Assembly (NCBI GenBank): GCA_030040815.1
Contig: JASHSZ010000428.1
Location: forward strand, 1 to 7,891
DNA: 7,891 bases
Reading direction: 5' to 3'
From: Streptosporangiaceae bacterium
GTDB taxonomy: Bacteria > Actinomycetota > Actinomycetes > Streptosporangiales > Streptosporangiaceae
Position numbers and translations under genes: made by a program. The notes beneath the pieces were generated by a model, which had not been told where the DNA came from, did no database searches, and worked only from the letters and a program-made list of their open reading frames with translations. Of this stretch, positions 1 through 6,630 are shown in pieces. Every line of letters begins with the position of its first letter. The first letter of the stretch is position 1.

Positions 1-755
1 GCACCGTCGTGATCGAGGAGTTCCTTGACGGGCCGGAAGTCTCGGTCTTCGCGCTCGCCGACGGTGCCACCGCCGTCGCGCTGCTGCCCGCGCAGGACTA
101 CAAGCGGGCCTTCGATGGGAACGCTGGTCCGAACACGGGCGGCATGGGGGCCTATGCGCCGTTGCCGTGGGCACCCGCGGACCTGGCCGGGCAGACGCTG
201 GCGCAGGTCATCCGGCCTGCCCTGGCCGAGCTGAGCAGGATCGGCAGGCCGTACAGCGGGCTGCTATATGCCGGGCTGAGCCTGACGTCACGCGGACTGC
301 GTGTGGTCGAGTTCAACGCCCGGTTCGGCGACCCGGAGACCCAGGCGGTGCTCGACCGGCTCGCCACCCCGCTGGCTGGTTTGCTGGCCGCGTGCGCTGA
401 CGGCGACCTGACCACCGCCGCGCCCGTGAGCTGGCTGCCCGGTGCGGCCGTGATAGTGGTGATCGCCGCCGAAGGGTACCCGGCCAGCCCGGTTCACGGT
501 GCAGCGATCGACGGCCTGGCCGCCGCCGACCGCGTTCCCGGCTCGTATGTCTTGCACGCCGGGACCACCCGCGACAGCGCGGGCCGGATCACCGCTAGCG
601 GTGGCCGGGTCCTTAACGTCGTCGGCACGGGCGACGACGTCGCCTTGGCGAGGGCTAGGGCGTACCAGGCGGCCGCGCTCATCACGATGCCCGGCGGCTG
701 GTATCGCACCGACATCGCGGCTGAGCCCGCGCCCGCCAGCCGCCCGCGGGCGTGA
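1..755 (+). CDS. purD: Phosphoribosylamine-glycine ligase (GARS), C-terminal part; 5' end cut by window edge
   Basis: The reading frame is open from the first bases (T-V-V-I-E-E-F-L at positions 3-26) and ends at TGA 753-755. About 250 of the roughly 420 residues usual for PurD are present. The enzyme joins phosphoribosylamine and glycine using ATP, giving glycinamide ribonucleotide in the cytosolic purine pathway. Visible hallmarks are the ATP-grasp strand EEFLDGPEVSVFAL, the glycine-rich block GNAGPNTGGMGAYAP (about 118-162), and the PurD signature RFGDPETQ (321-344), whose acidic residues belong to the metal/ATP site. The C-terminal GGRVLNVVGTG and YRTDIA stretches are also typical of PurD ends. 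A short Ala/Pro-rich tail follows. The GTG at 9-11 is an internal valine codon, not the start. The stop overlaps a GTG at 752 in the purB frame, and purB follows in the same direction. Family assignment is very secure; the missing N-terminal domain cannot be judged. Confidence 0.96.
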   Translation, partial: TVVIEEFLDGPEVSVFALADGATAVALLPAQDYKRAFDGNAGPNTGGMGAYAPLPWAPADLAGQTLAQVIRPALAELSRIGRPYSGLLYAGLSLTSRGLRVVEFNARFGDPETQAVLDRLATPLAGLLAACADGDLTTAAPVSWLPGAAVIVVIAAEGYPASPVHGAAIDGLAAADRVPGSYVLHAGTTRDSAGRITASGGRVLNVVGTGDDVALARARAYQAAALITMPGGWYRTDIAAEPAPASRPRA

Positions 756-818
756 CGGAAGGCGCAGCCGCCGCCCGTGCGGGCCGGGCGACCGCGCTCC
801 GGCTGCACCGGGTGCGGC

Positions 819-828
819 AGGATAGAGG
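819..828 (+). promoter_or_regulatory. Ribosome binding site of purB
   Basis: AGGA followed closely by GAGG lies just before GTG 830. This favours that start over the upstream GTG at 752, which overlaps the purD stop. The call rests on sequence alone. Confidence 0.55.
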
Positions 829-829
829 C

Positions 830-2137
830 GTGATAGACCGCTACACGCTGCCGGAGATGGGCTACGTCTGGAGCGAGGCGCACAAGTACGAGCTCTGGTG
901 CCAGGTCGAGACCGCGGTACTGACCGCGCAGGCCAAGGCCGGCACGGTTCCGGCGGATGCGGTCGGCCCCGTGGCGGCGGCCCCGCCGCCGACGGCGGAG
1001 GCGGTGGCCGCGCTCGAGGCCGTCACCGGCCATGACGTGATCGCCTTCCTGTCCGCCTGGGCCAACAACACCACTCCGCGGGAGGCAGCGGCCTACGTCC
1101 ACTACGGGATGACCTCCTCCGACCTGCTGGACACCGCGCTGGCCCTCCAGCTCACGCAGGCGACCGATCTGCTGACCGCCCGGTGCGAGAAACTGCTGCA
1201 CGTGCTTCGGGAGCACGCCCTCGCGCACCGGGCGACGCTCCGCGTCGGCCGCACCCACGGCATCCACGCCGAGCCAGACGTCTGGGGGCACCGCGTCGCC
1301 GACTTCGCCTTCGCGATGCACCGGTGCCGGGACCGACTGCTGCGGGCACGCCAGGCCGTGGCGGTCGGGAAGCTGTCTGGTGCCATCGGCACCTACTCCA
1401 ACATCGACCCCGGCATCGAGTCAGAGGTCCTCGGCGACCTCGGCCTGCGGCCAGCCGACGTGGCCACCCAGGTCGTGATGCGGGACGGAATCGCCACCTG
1501 GGCGGCCGTCCTGGCCCTCATCGCGAGCGTTTGCGACGCGATCGCGCTTGAGGTCAGGCATGGCCAGCGGACCGAGGTGAGCGAGCTCGCCGAGCCGTTC
1601 GCGGCCGGTCAGAAGGGCTCGTCGGCGATGCCGCACAAGCGCAACCCGGTCCGGGCCGAGCGGGTTTGCGGGCTGGCGAGGGTGGTGCGGGCCCAGGTCG
1701 TGCCGGTCATGGAGGGCATCGCGCTGTGGCACGAGCGGGACATGTCCCACTCCTCGACCGAGCGGATCGCGCTGCCCGACACCGCCATCGCCACGGACTA
1801 CCTGCTCGCCGAGACCACCTGGATCATGGAAGGCCTGACAGTCGATCCGGCCCGGATGATGGCCAACCTCGAGTCAAGCCACGGCCTCATCTACACCTCG
1901 GCCGTCCTGCTCGACCTGGTCTCGGCCGGGATGTCGAGGGAGGATGCCTACACGCTGGTGCAGGCCGCCGCCATGACCACGTGGCAATCAGGGACGCCGT
2001 TCCGGGAGACGCTGCGCGCGCAGGCCGAGAGTCGGGACATCAAGCTCGACGAGGCACGGCTGGACGAGATCTGCACACCCGAGCACTACGTCCGCCGCCT
2101 GGGCGAGGTATTCGAGCGCCTAGAAAAACTCGTATGA
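830..2137 (+). CDS. purB: Adenylosuccinate lyase (Bacillus-type PurB)
   Basis: This 435-residue protein is a member of the fumarase/aspartase superfamily. It removes fumarate from SAICAR to give AICAR and from adenylosuccinate to give AMP. Starting at GTG 830 gives MIDRYTLPEMGYVWS, which lines up with the N terminus of B. subtilis-type PurB (about 431 aa). Key residues sit where expected: His68 in the TGHDV motif, His143 in GRTHGIHAEP (general acid), and the mobile-loop signature GSSAMPHKRNP with Ser264/Ser265. WHERDMSHSSTER is also conserved. The start is supported by an AGGA/GAGG ribosome site at 819-828. An earlier in-frame GTG at 752, overlapping the purD stop, would add 26 residues (many Ala and Arg) with no family counterpart. 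Residues 47-57 are Ala/Pro-rich. The 3' end overlaps purC by ATGA. Function is confident; the start is fairly confident. Confidence 0.95.
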   Translation: MIDRYTLPEMGYVWSEAHKYELWCQVETAVLTAQAKAGTVPADAVGPVAAAPPPTAEAVAALEAVTGHDVIAFLSAWANNTTPREAAAYVHYGMTSSDLLDTALALQLTQATDLLTARCEKLLHVLREHALAHRATLRVGRTHGIHAEPDVWGHRVADFAFAMHRCRDRLLRARQAVAVGKLSGAIGTYSNIDPGIESEVLGDLGLRPADVATQVVMRDGIATWAAVLALIASVCDAIALEVRHGQRTEVSELAEPFAAGQKGSSAMPHKRNPVRAERVCGLARVVRAQVVPVMEGIALWHERDMSHSSTERIALPDTAIATDYLLAETTWIMEGLTVDPARMMANLESSHGLIYTSAVLLDLVSAGMSREDAYTLVQAAAMTTWQSGTPFRETLRAQAESRDIKLDEARLDEICTPEHYVRRLGEVFERLEKLV

Positions 2138-2991
2138 CGTCCGGACTTCGGCACATTTACTCCGGCAAGGTCAGGGAGCTCTACCAGGCCACTGACGGCA
2201 CATTGCTGCTCGTCGCCAGCGATCGCATCTCTGCATTCGATTACGTGCTGGAAAAGCCGATCCCAGAAAAAGGCAAAATTCTGACCCAGCTTTCGCTGTG
2301 GTGGTTCAGCCAGCTCGCCGACATCATTCCGAACCATCTGGTCGACGCGCCGGTACCGCCCGAGTTTGCTGGCCGCGCCATGACCTGCCGGCCGCTGTCG
2401 ATGGTCCCCGTTGAGTGCGTCGCGCGCGGCTATCTGACCGGCACCGGCCTGGCGGACTACCGCCGCGACGGCGTCATCGCAGGCATCGAGCTACCTGCTG
2501 GGCTCACCGACGGATCTCGGCTGCCGGGGCCGATCTTCGACCCGGACACCAAGGCCCCGCAGGGCGAGCATGACCAGAATCTGACAGCTGCCGAACTGAT
2601 CGCGCTGGTGGGCGAGGACACCGCGGCTGAGCTGGCCCGGGTCACGCTCGCGGTGTACCAGCGCGGGGCCGACGTAGCGGCCCAGCGCGGCATCATCGTC
2701 GCCGACACCAAGATCGAGCTTGGCTTTGACGACGCCGGGACGCTCCGGCTGGCGGACGAGGTGCTGACTCCGGACTCGTCGCGGTTCTGGCCGGCCGAGA
2801 AATGGCAGCCTGGCCGCAGCCAGGTGTCCTTCGACAAGCAGATCGTCCGGGACTGGCTGACCTCCCCGGCTTCCGGCTGGGACGTCGGCAGCGGCGCGCC
2901 GCCGCCGGCACTTCCGGATGAAATAGTCGAGAAAACCCGGCAGACCTACGTGGCAGCGTACGAGCGTATCACTGGGCTGCGCTGGCGCTAA
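2134..2991 (+). CDS. purC: Phosphoribosylaminoimidazole-succinocarboxamide (SAICAR) synthase
   Basis: This 285-residue protein is slightly short for an actinobacterial PurC. It condenses CAIR with L-aspartate using ATP to give SAICAR, which PurB then cleaves. The N-terminal SGKVRELY (10-17) is the ATP-binding glycine-rich strand. SDRISAFD (29-36) follows, then signature 1 around SMVPVECVARGYLTG (89-103), and signature 2 DTKIELG (191-197). The start ATG at 2134 overlaps the purB stop (ATGA), and the protein begins at the expected place. A longer open frame reaching back to 1666 is only a shadow inside purB. No Shine-Dalgarno sequence is visible before the ATG, so translation is probably coupled to purB. 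The first 170 bases use noticeably more A/T-ending codons (for example GAA, AAA, ATT) than the neighbours. The gene ends with TAA 2989-2991. Assignment is very secure. Confidence 0.96.
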   Translation: MTSGLRHIYSGKVRELYQATDGTLLLVASDRISAFDYVLEKPIPEKGKILTQLSLWWFSQLADIIPNHLVDAPVPPEFAGRAMTCRPLSMVPVECVARGYLTGTGLADYRRDGVIAGIELPAGLTDGSRLPGPIFDPDTKAPQGEHDQNLTAAELIALVGEDTAAELARVTLAVYQRGADVAAQRGIIVADTKIELGFDDAGTLRLADEVLTPDSSRFWPAEKWQPGRSQVSFDKQIVRDWLTSPASGWDVGSGAPPPALPDEIVEKTRQTYVAAYERITGLRWR

Positions 2992-3035
2992 TACCGGTAG
3001 CCCCCTTTAGTCACATTACGAGTGCTCTCAGTTAC

Positions 3036-3045
3036 GTTACGTAAC
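3036..3045. promoter_or_regulatory. Perfect palindrome GTTACGTAAC, candidate operator
   Basis: This 10-base perfect dyad lies in the A/T-richer part of the gap before the MurA gene, with further TTACG copies at 3016-3020 and 3032-3036. Its symmetry and position suit a dimeric regulator, but I do not recognise a known operator consensus. It could also be chance. Confidence 0.3.
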
Positions 3046-3159
3046 AGTGCCGTCATGGTCTGGGGGACGCGATTGCGGTGGAATACTTGACGTCGTCTCA
3101 ACCGGGCAACTCCGAGGATGGTTGCCGGCCGCCTGCGTGGGCAGGGGACCGGGAGCACC

Positions 3160-3166
3160 GGGGAAG
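3160..3166 (+). promoter_or_regulatory. Probable ribosome binding site for the MurA-family gene
   Basis: GGGGAAG lies 7 bases before ATG 3174. A competing GGGAG at 3189-3193 lies 10 bases before ATG 3204, so the start choice is not settled. Confidence 0.4.
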
Positions 3167-3173
3167 CCGCGCG

Positions 3174-4487
3174 ATGCAGCTAACCGACGGGAGTTCCAGC
3201 CAGATGGCCACGAGCGGTCCAGATACCCGCTACATCGTCCGCGGCGGCAACCCGCTGCAGGGCACTGTCTTCGTGCAAGGCGCCAAGAACGCCGCGCTCA
3301 AGATGATCGCAGCGTCGCTGCTGGCGGAGAAGGGCCGCACCGTGCTCCGGAACGTCCCGGTGATCGAGGACGTGCGACGCGCGGTGGAACTCGCCCAGGC
3401 TGTCGGGGCCGTGGTCAAGTTCCACGAGGTGGAACGGACCCTCGTAGTCGATGCCTCTGATCTGACCAGCTCGGTGCTGCCGGCCGAGATCGCCCGCCGG
3501 TTCCGCGGCTCGGTGCTGTTCGTGCCCGCGCTGCTGCACCGGCTCGGAGAGGCCACGATCGAGGGCATCGGGGGTTGCAACCTCGGCACGCGCAGCCTGG
3601 ACTTCCACTATCGCGGCTTCGCTCGGCTTGGCGCCATCGTCGAGGAGAGCGACACCGTCATCCGCATCAAGGCGGACCGGCTGCGTGGCGCGCACCTGTA
3701 CCTGGACACGCCATCGCACACCGGCACAGAGAACTTGATCATGGCTGCCTCGCTGGCGCCGGGCACGACGATCATCGACAACACCGCCCTCGAACCCGAG
3801 GTGCTCGACGTCATCGCGTTCCTCACCAAGATGGGAGCCAGGATCACGGGGGGCGGAACTGGCTTCGTGACCGTGGAGGGCGTCGAGGAGCTCACGGCCG
3901 TCGAGTACACCGTCATGGCCGACCGGATCGACGCGGCCGTATTCGCCGTGGCGGCGGCGATCACCGGCGGCGAGATCAGCCTGGTCGGCGCGTCACTCGA
4001 GCACTTTGGCGTCGCGCGCTGGAAGCTGGAGCAGATGGGTGTCGACTTCGCCACCCACGGCGCGATCCTGCAGGTCTGCCGGGACCGGCAGCTCCGCCCG
4101 ATCAACGTGATCACTGACACATACCCCGGCTTCGCCACCGATCTGCAGTCGCCGATCATGGCCCTGTCCTGCCTGGCGGACGGCACGAGCTACATCAGGG
4201 AGACCATCTTCGACGGTCGCTACACGCTGGCCGAGGAGCTCAACAAGATGGGCGCCAAGGTGGAGGTTGCCGACAACGTCGCGCTGGTGCACGGCCCGAC
4301 GCCACTGCATGGTGCCGAGGTCATCGCTCGCGACCTGCGCAGCGGCATCGCGCTCATCCTCGCTGGCCTTGCCGCCGACGGGGAGACCTCGGTGGCGCCG
4401 GGTTACCTGATCGACCGCGGCCACGCCTCGGTTGCCACCCGGCTGAGCACCCTCGGAGCCGACATCGTCGAGGAAGTCGTCGGCTAG
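3174..4487 (+). CDS. murA: UDP-N-acetylglucosamine 1-carboxyvinyltransferase (MurA family, Cys-type)
   Basis: This 437-residue protein matches the usual MurA length (about 420). MurA transfers enolpyruvate from PEP to UDP-GlcNAc, the first committed cytosolic step of peptidoglycan synthesis. The two-domain EPSP-synthase-like fold is recognisable. Lys38 lies in GAKNAAL, and Arg111 in RFRGS matches the substrate-binding arginine near E. coli residue 91. Cys135 in GGCNLGTR matches catalytic Cys115, and Arg140 matches Arg120. Asp323 in FATDLQ matches the catalytic Asp305, and Arg389 in DLRSG matches Arg397. All key residues are present, so it should be active and, having Cys, is predicted to be fosfomycin-sensitive. 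The RFRGSVLFVPALLHR segment departs from the common RAS..VLGPLLAR form, so it may be a paralogue. Start alternatives are GTG 3078 (extra 32 residues, unlike MurA) and ATG 3204 (427 residues, equally plausible). A related enolpyruvyl transferase with another substrate cannot be excluded. Confidence 0.88.
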   Translation: MQLTDGSSSQMATSGPDTRYIVRGGNPLQGTVFVQGAKNAALKMIAASLLAEKGRTVLRNVPVIEDVRRAVELAQAVGAVVKFHEVERTLVVDASDLTSSVLPAEIARRFRGSVLFVPALLHRLGEATIEGIGGCNLGTRSLDFHYRGFARLGAIVEESDTVIRIKADRLRGAHLYLDTPSHTGTENLIMAASLAPGTTIIDNTALEPEVLDVIAFLTKMGARITGGGTGFVTVEGVEELTAVEYTVMADRIDAAVFAVAAAITGGEISLVGASLEHFGVARWKLEQMGVDFATHGAILQVCRDRQLRPINVITDTYPGFATDLQSPIMALSCLADGTSYIRETIFDGRYTLAEELNKMGAKVEVADNVALVHGPTPLHGAEVIARDLRSGIALILAGLAADGETSVAPGYLIDRGHASVATRLSTLGADIVEEVVG

Positions 4488-4529
4488 CAGGCGGGACCAG
4501 ACCCGGCCCGGCGGGCCAGACGGCTAGCC
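4482..4529. terminator. Structured junction between convergent genes, possible bidirectional terminator
   Basis: Both convergent genes end in GGC-TAG. The two stops lie in an inverted repeat: GGCTAGC at 4482-4488 and GCTAGCC at 4523-4529. Between them is a hairpin GGCCC (4505-4509), loop GGC, GGGCC (4513-4517). The nested structure could halt transcription from both sides, but there is no T-tract on either strand and the inner stem is only five pairs. This is inference from base pairing. Confidence 0.3.
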
Positions 4530-5546
4530 CGGCCAGCACCGGATCACGTCCCGGCTGAACCTCGCCATCTCCTCCCGCTGCGGCGAGAACTGCAGCAGCA
4601 TGAGGCCGACTCCGGCGTGCTGGTAGGCGCGCAATTGCTCGGTGATCCGGTCCGGCGTGCCGATCAGCCCGCTGCGCAGGCCGCGGTTCGACACGCTGTA
4701 CTCCTCCAGCGAGACCTGCGACTCTAGCTGCGAGCCCTCGACGAAGTCGCGGTAGGAGGCGTAGGCCTCCGGCGAGGACCGGACGTCCAGCACCCGCGCG
4801 AGCTCATCCTGTGCCGCCGCCTCGGTGTCCCGGCAGATCACGTAGCCGGAGACGCCGAATTGCAGCGGCCGCCCGCCGAGAGCGGCTCGCCGCTCGCGCA
4901 TATCGGCCACTTTGTCCGCGATCACCTCGGGCGAGTCCCCGTGCATGACGTAGGCATCGGCCTGTGCGGCGATCAGGTCCTTGGCCGTCGGCGACTCGCC
5001 GCCCATGTAGACCCGTGGCAGCCGAGACGGCTTGGGCTCCAGCACCGTGCCAGCCAGTTGGTAGAGCGAGCCCGAGTGGGTGACAGTGTCTTCCCGCAGC
5101 AGCTGTCCGACGACGTCGAGCCACTCCTGCGTCCGGGCATACCGGGCATCGTGCACATCGAACGGGGCACCGTACTGCGCAGCCTCGTCCTTCCACCACG
5201 AGGACACGACGTTCAGCGAGATCCGTCCCGGCGCGATCACGTCCAGGGTGGACAGCGCCTTGGCGGTCAGCGCCGGCGCGTGATAGTTCGGCCGCACCGC
5301 GAGCATGAGCTCCAGCGTGGTGGTCGCGGCGGCGATCGCGGGTGCCAGCGTCCAGCAGTCCAGCGAGGGCGCGCGATGACCCTTGATGTCGTTGAGATTC
5401 AGCTCGGCGATGAGGGTCAGGTCGAACCCCAACGCTTCGCTGTCACGAGCGAGGTCGCGGATGTAGGGCCAGGCCACGGGCATGCCCTCGTCGACCACGT
5501 TCCGCAGCCAGCCGCCGAAGATCGGCATCCAGTACCCGAATCGCAT
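4524..5546 (-). CDS. Luciferase-like (LLM class) flavin-dependent monooxygenase, SsuD/SfnG-like
   Basis: This 340-residue protein has the TIM-barrel pattern of bacterial luciferase-family, FMNH2-dependent monooxygenases. FGYWMPIFGG opens strand 1. AVRPNYHAPALTAKALSTLD (about 83-102) and GRISLNVVSSWWKDEAAQYG (about 107-126) match the SsuD/RutA/SfnG core. YMGGESPTAKDLIAAQADAYVMHG and the final VGLMLLQFSPQ..EM are also family-typical. Members of this branch oxidise alkanesulfonates, dimethyl sulfone or pyrimidines, or act in natural-product pathways; the substrate here cannot be read from sequence. No reductase partner is in view. The start ATG 5546 is chosen over GTG 5549 because a GGAG (5553-5556) lies six bases upstream of it. 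The gene follows the ATP-grasp gene by 19 bases, so both are probably co-transcribed. Family certain, function open. Confidence 0.9.
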   Translation of the reverse strand: MRFGYWMPIFGGWLRNVVDEGMPVAWPYIRDLARDSEALGFDLTLIAELNLNDIKGHRAPSLDCWTLAPAIAAATTTLELMLAVRPNYHAPALTAKALSTLDVIAPGRISLNVVSSWWKDEAAQYGAPFDVHDARYARTQEWLDVVGQLLREDTVTHSGSLYQLAGTVLEPKPSRLPRVYMGGESPTAKDLIAAQADAYVMHGDSPEVIADKVADMRERRAALGGRPLQFGVSGYVICRDTEAAAQDELARVLDVRSSPEAYASYRDFVEGSQLESQVSLEEYSVSNRGLRSGLIGTPDRITEQLRAYQHAGVGLMLLQFSPQREEMARFSRDVIRCWPG

Positions 5547-5552
5547 CACAGT

Positions 5553-5556
5553 CTCC
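5553..5556 (-). promoter_or_regulatory. Ribosome binding site of the flavin monooxygenase gene
   Basis: On the minus strand GGAG lies six bases before ATG 5546 and only three before the adjacent GTG 5549, so it favours the ATG. It sits within the short gap to the upstream ATP-grasp stop. Confidence 0.5.
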
Positions 5557-5565
5557 GCAGTGTCG

Positions 5566-6528
5566 CTATTCGCCCGCGGCGAGCAGCCGCCCGAAGAATT
5601 CGGTCACGGCCGCCAGGGCAGGCCGGGGCGCCGCGGCCTCGATCTCGGCGTTGTAGTTCGTCGTGGTGTTGATGTCGTAGGTCACGAGCCGTCCGTCGAC
5701 GGTCTCGATGAACTCGAAGCCGGCGATCTCGATGCCGTGCCTGCCAGCGAAATCCAGGTACCTGCCCACGATCGCGTGCTCGAAGCCCTGCCGCAGGGCG
5801 AATAGGCTGGGCTCGGGCCCCGCGGCGGCGTCAGCCGGTGACTCGGCGGCCCGGCCCGCCGCTGGCACCGCACACGCGTCGGCCGGGCAGAGCTGGAACC
5901 CGCCCCGGCCGGTGTCCGCTGTGATCGCGTACACGAACGTGCCGCCGACGACCTCCACCCTGGTGATCTCCGGCCGCGCAGCGACCAGGTATTCCTGGAG
6001 CAGTGTGATGCCGTCGACAGGTGGCTCGTAGTCCGTACCGGCGAGGTAGGCGTCATAGTCCGCGTGGGTCGCGAACGACCGTACTCCGAGGCCCTTTCCG
6101 CCTTGATTGTGCTTGCTGATGAAGGGAACGCGCAGCTTGCGCGCCGCCGCCGCCAGGTCGGTCGCGCTGGCCACGGCCACCGTCCGCGGCACGTCGAACC
6201 CGGCCGCTCGCAGGGCGGCGAGCTGCTCGATCTTGCTCATCTCCAGGTCCAGGACCCGCCGCCCGTTGACCACCCGGCGCCCGTGCGACTCCAGCCAGGC
6301 GAGCAACCCTCTGGTCTGGTCCTTGGCGAACGGGTGGCCGCGGGTGTGCGACGAAGCGCTCATGCGAGACCAGAAGACGCCCGGTGGCGGCACCGTATCG
6401 AGGTCGAGCACCCCGTCGCCAAGCAGCCACTGCTCGTGCGGCAGCCCGGCCCGGTCGAAGGCCGCGGCCAGGGGTGCGTACCAATCCGGATTCTCGTGGA
6501 GGACGTACAGCCTCCGGTCAGAGCGCAC
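5566..6528 (-). CDS. ATP-grasp ligase, RimK/glutathione-synthetase-like, substrate unknown
   Basis: This is a 320-residue protein. ATP-grasp enzymes activate a carboxylate as acyl phosphate and couple it to an amine or thiol. A pre-ATP-grasp segment (1-95) contains the distinctive SRMSASSHTRGH (54-65). The ATP-binding core has FISKHNQGGKGLGV (136-149), with Lys139 on the nucleotide side and a glycine-rich loop. LLQEYL (176-181) is the hinge. IAGFEFIETVDGRL and the metal-site strand DINTTTNYN (285-293) close the fold. Residues 221-240 form an Ala/Pro-rich insert after a CPADAC pair of cysteines (214, 219). The start GTG 6528 has GAGGG six bases upstream; the longer frame from TTG 6588 adds 20 residues that lack this support. 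It lies 102 bases after the aminotransferase and 19 bases before the flavin monooxygenase. Family is secure; product not known. It may ligate an amino acid supplied by the neighbouring transaminase. Confidence 0.85.
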   Translation of the reverse strand: MRSDRRLYVLHENPDWYAPLAAAFDRAGLPHEQWLLGDGVLDLDTVPPPGVFWSRMSASSHTRGHPFAKDQTRGLLAWLESHGRRVVNGRRVLDLEMSKIEQLAALRAAGFDVPRTVAVASATDLAAAARKLRVPFISKHNQGGKGLGVRSFATHADYDAYLAGTDYEPPVDGITLLQEYLVAARPEITRVEVVGGTFVYAITADTGRGGFQLCPADACAVPAAGRAAESPADAAAGPEPSLFALRQGFEHAIVGRYLDFAGRHGIEIAGFEFIETVDGRLVTYDINTTTNYNAEIEAAAPRPALAAVTEFFGRLLAAGE

Positions 6529-6534
6529 GCTTCG

Positions 6535-6539
6535 CCCTC
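6535..6539 (-). promoter_or_regulatory. Ribosome binding site that sets the ATP-grasp start
   Basis: On the minus strand GAGGG lies six bases before GTG 6528. Upstream candidates TTG 6588 and GTG 6567 have no comparable site, so the shorter protein is preferred. Confidence 0.55.
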
Positions 6540-6553
6540 TCGTGGCACCTTCG

Positions 6554-6618
6554 ACGACCCATGACACCAGTCTGTCCCACCAGAGCAATACCGGCCAAAC
6601 TAGGCAGGCGTGGGTCGT
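6554..6618. repeat. Inverted repeat in the aminotransferase/ATP-grasp gap
   Basis: ACGACCCA (6554-6561) and TGGGTCGT (6611-6618) are exact reverse complements separated by 49 bases, inside the 102-base gap. They might pair in the mRNA or be two binding sites. Eight bases is short and may be chance in such GC-rich DNA. No convincing promoter was found in this gap. Confidence 0.3.
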
Positions 6619-6630
6619 GAGGTCGGCCCC

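Larger units (their letters stand above)
2992..3173 (+). promoter_or_regulatory. purC-murA intergenic region; candidate murA promoter/operator
   Basis: This 182-base stretch separates purC from the MurA-family gene. Its first half is clearly more A/T-rich than the surrounding genes. TTACG occurs at 3016, 3032 and 3037, and the last overlaps the perfect palindrome GTTACGTAAC at 3036-3045. A weak promoter can be drawn from GTCACA (3010-3015) to TACGTT (3033-3038) with a 17-base spacer, which would place the palindrome over the -10 region; this is a guess. A TTGACG at 3087-3092 has no convincing -10 partner. There is no obvious intrinsic terminator behind purC, only the short palindrome TACCGGTA (2992-2999). 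Confidence 0.35.

Noticed and set aside
756..829. Separate small gene or RNA between purD and purB
   Set aside because: Only 74 GC-rich bases with no convincing structure; it is best read as a leader to purB.
494..1321. Long minus-strand open frame of 275 codons opposite purD and purB
   Set aside because: It is Arg/Gly-rich, spans two clearly real plus-strand genes and resembles no family; such antisense frames are common in high-GC DNA.
3087..3092. TTGACG as a -35 promoter box
   Set aside because: No TANNNT-like -10 box lies 16-19 bases downstream; the nearest, GAGGAT at 3114, is 21 bases away.
3078..3173. GTG 3078 as start of the MurA-family gene
   Set aside because: It would add 32 residues with no resemblance to MurA, and a better ribosome site precedes ATG 3174.
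3575..4186. Open frames on both strands inside the MurA-family gene
   Set aside because: Compositional shadows of a gene whose catalytic motifs are intact throughout.
4860..5672. Plus-strand open frame of 270 codons opposite the monooxygenase and ATP-grasp genes
   Set aside because: It crosses the boundary of two well-supported minus-strand genes and its Arg/His/Pro-rich translation has no recognisable domain.
6529..6588. TTG 6588 as start of the ATP-grasp gene
   Set aside because: TTG is a rare start and has no ribosome site here, while GTG 6528 has GAGGG at good spacing.
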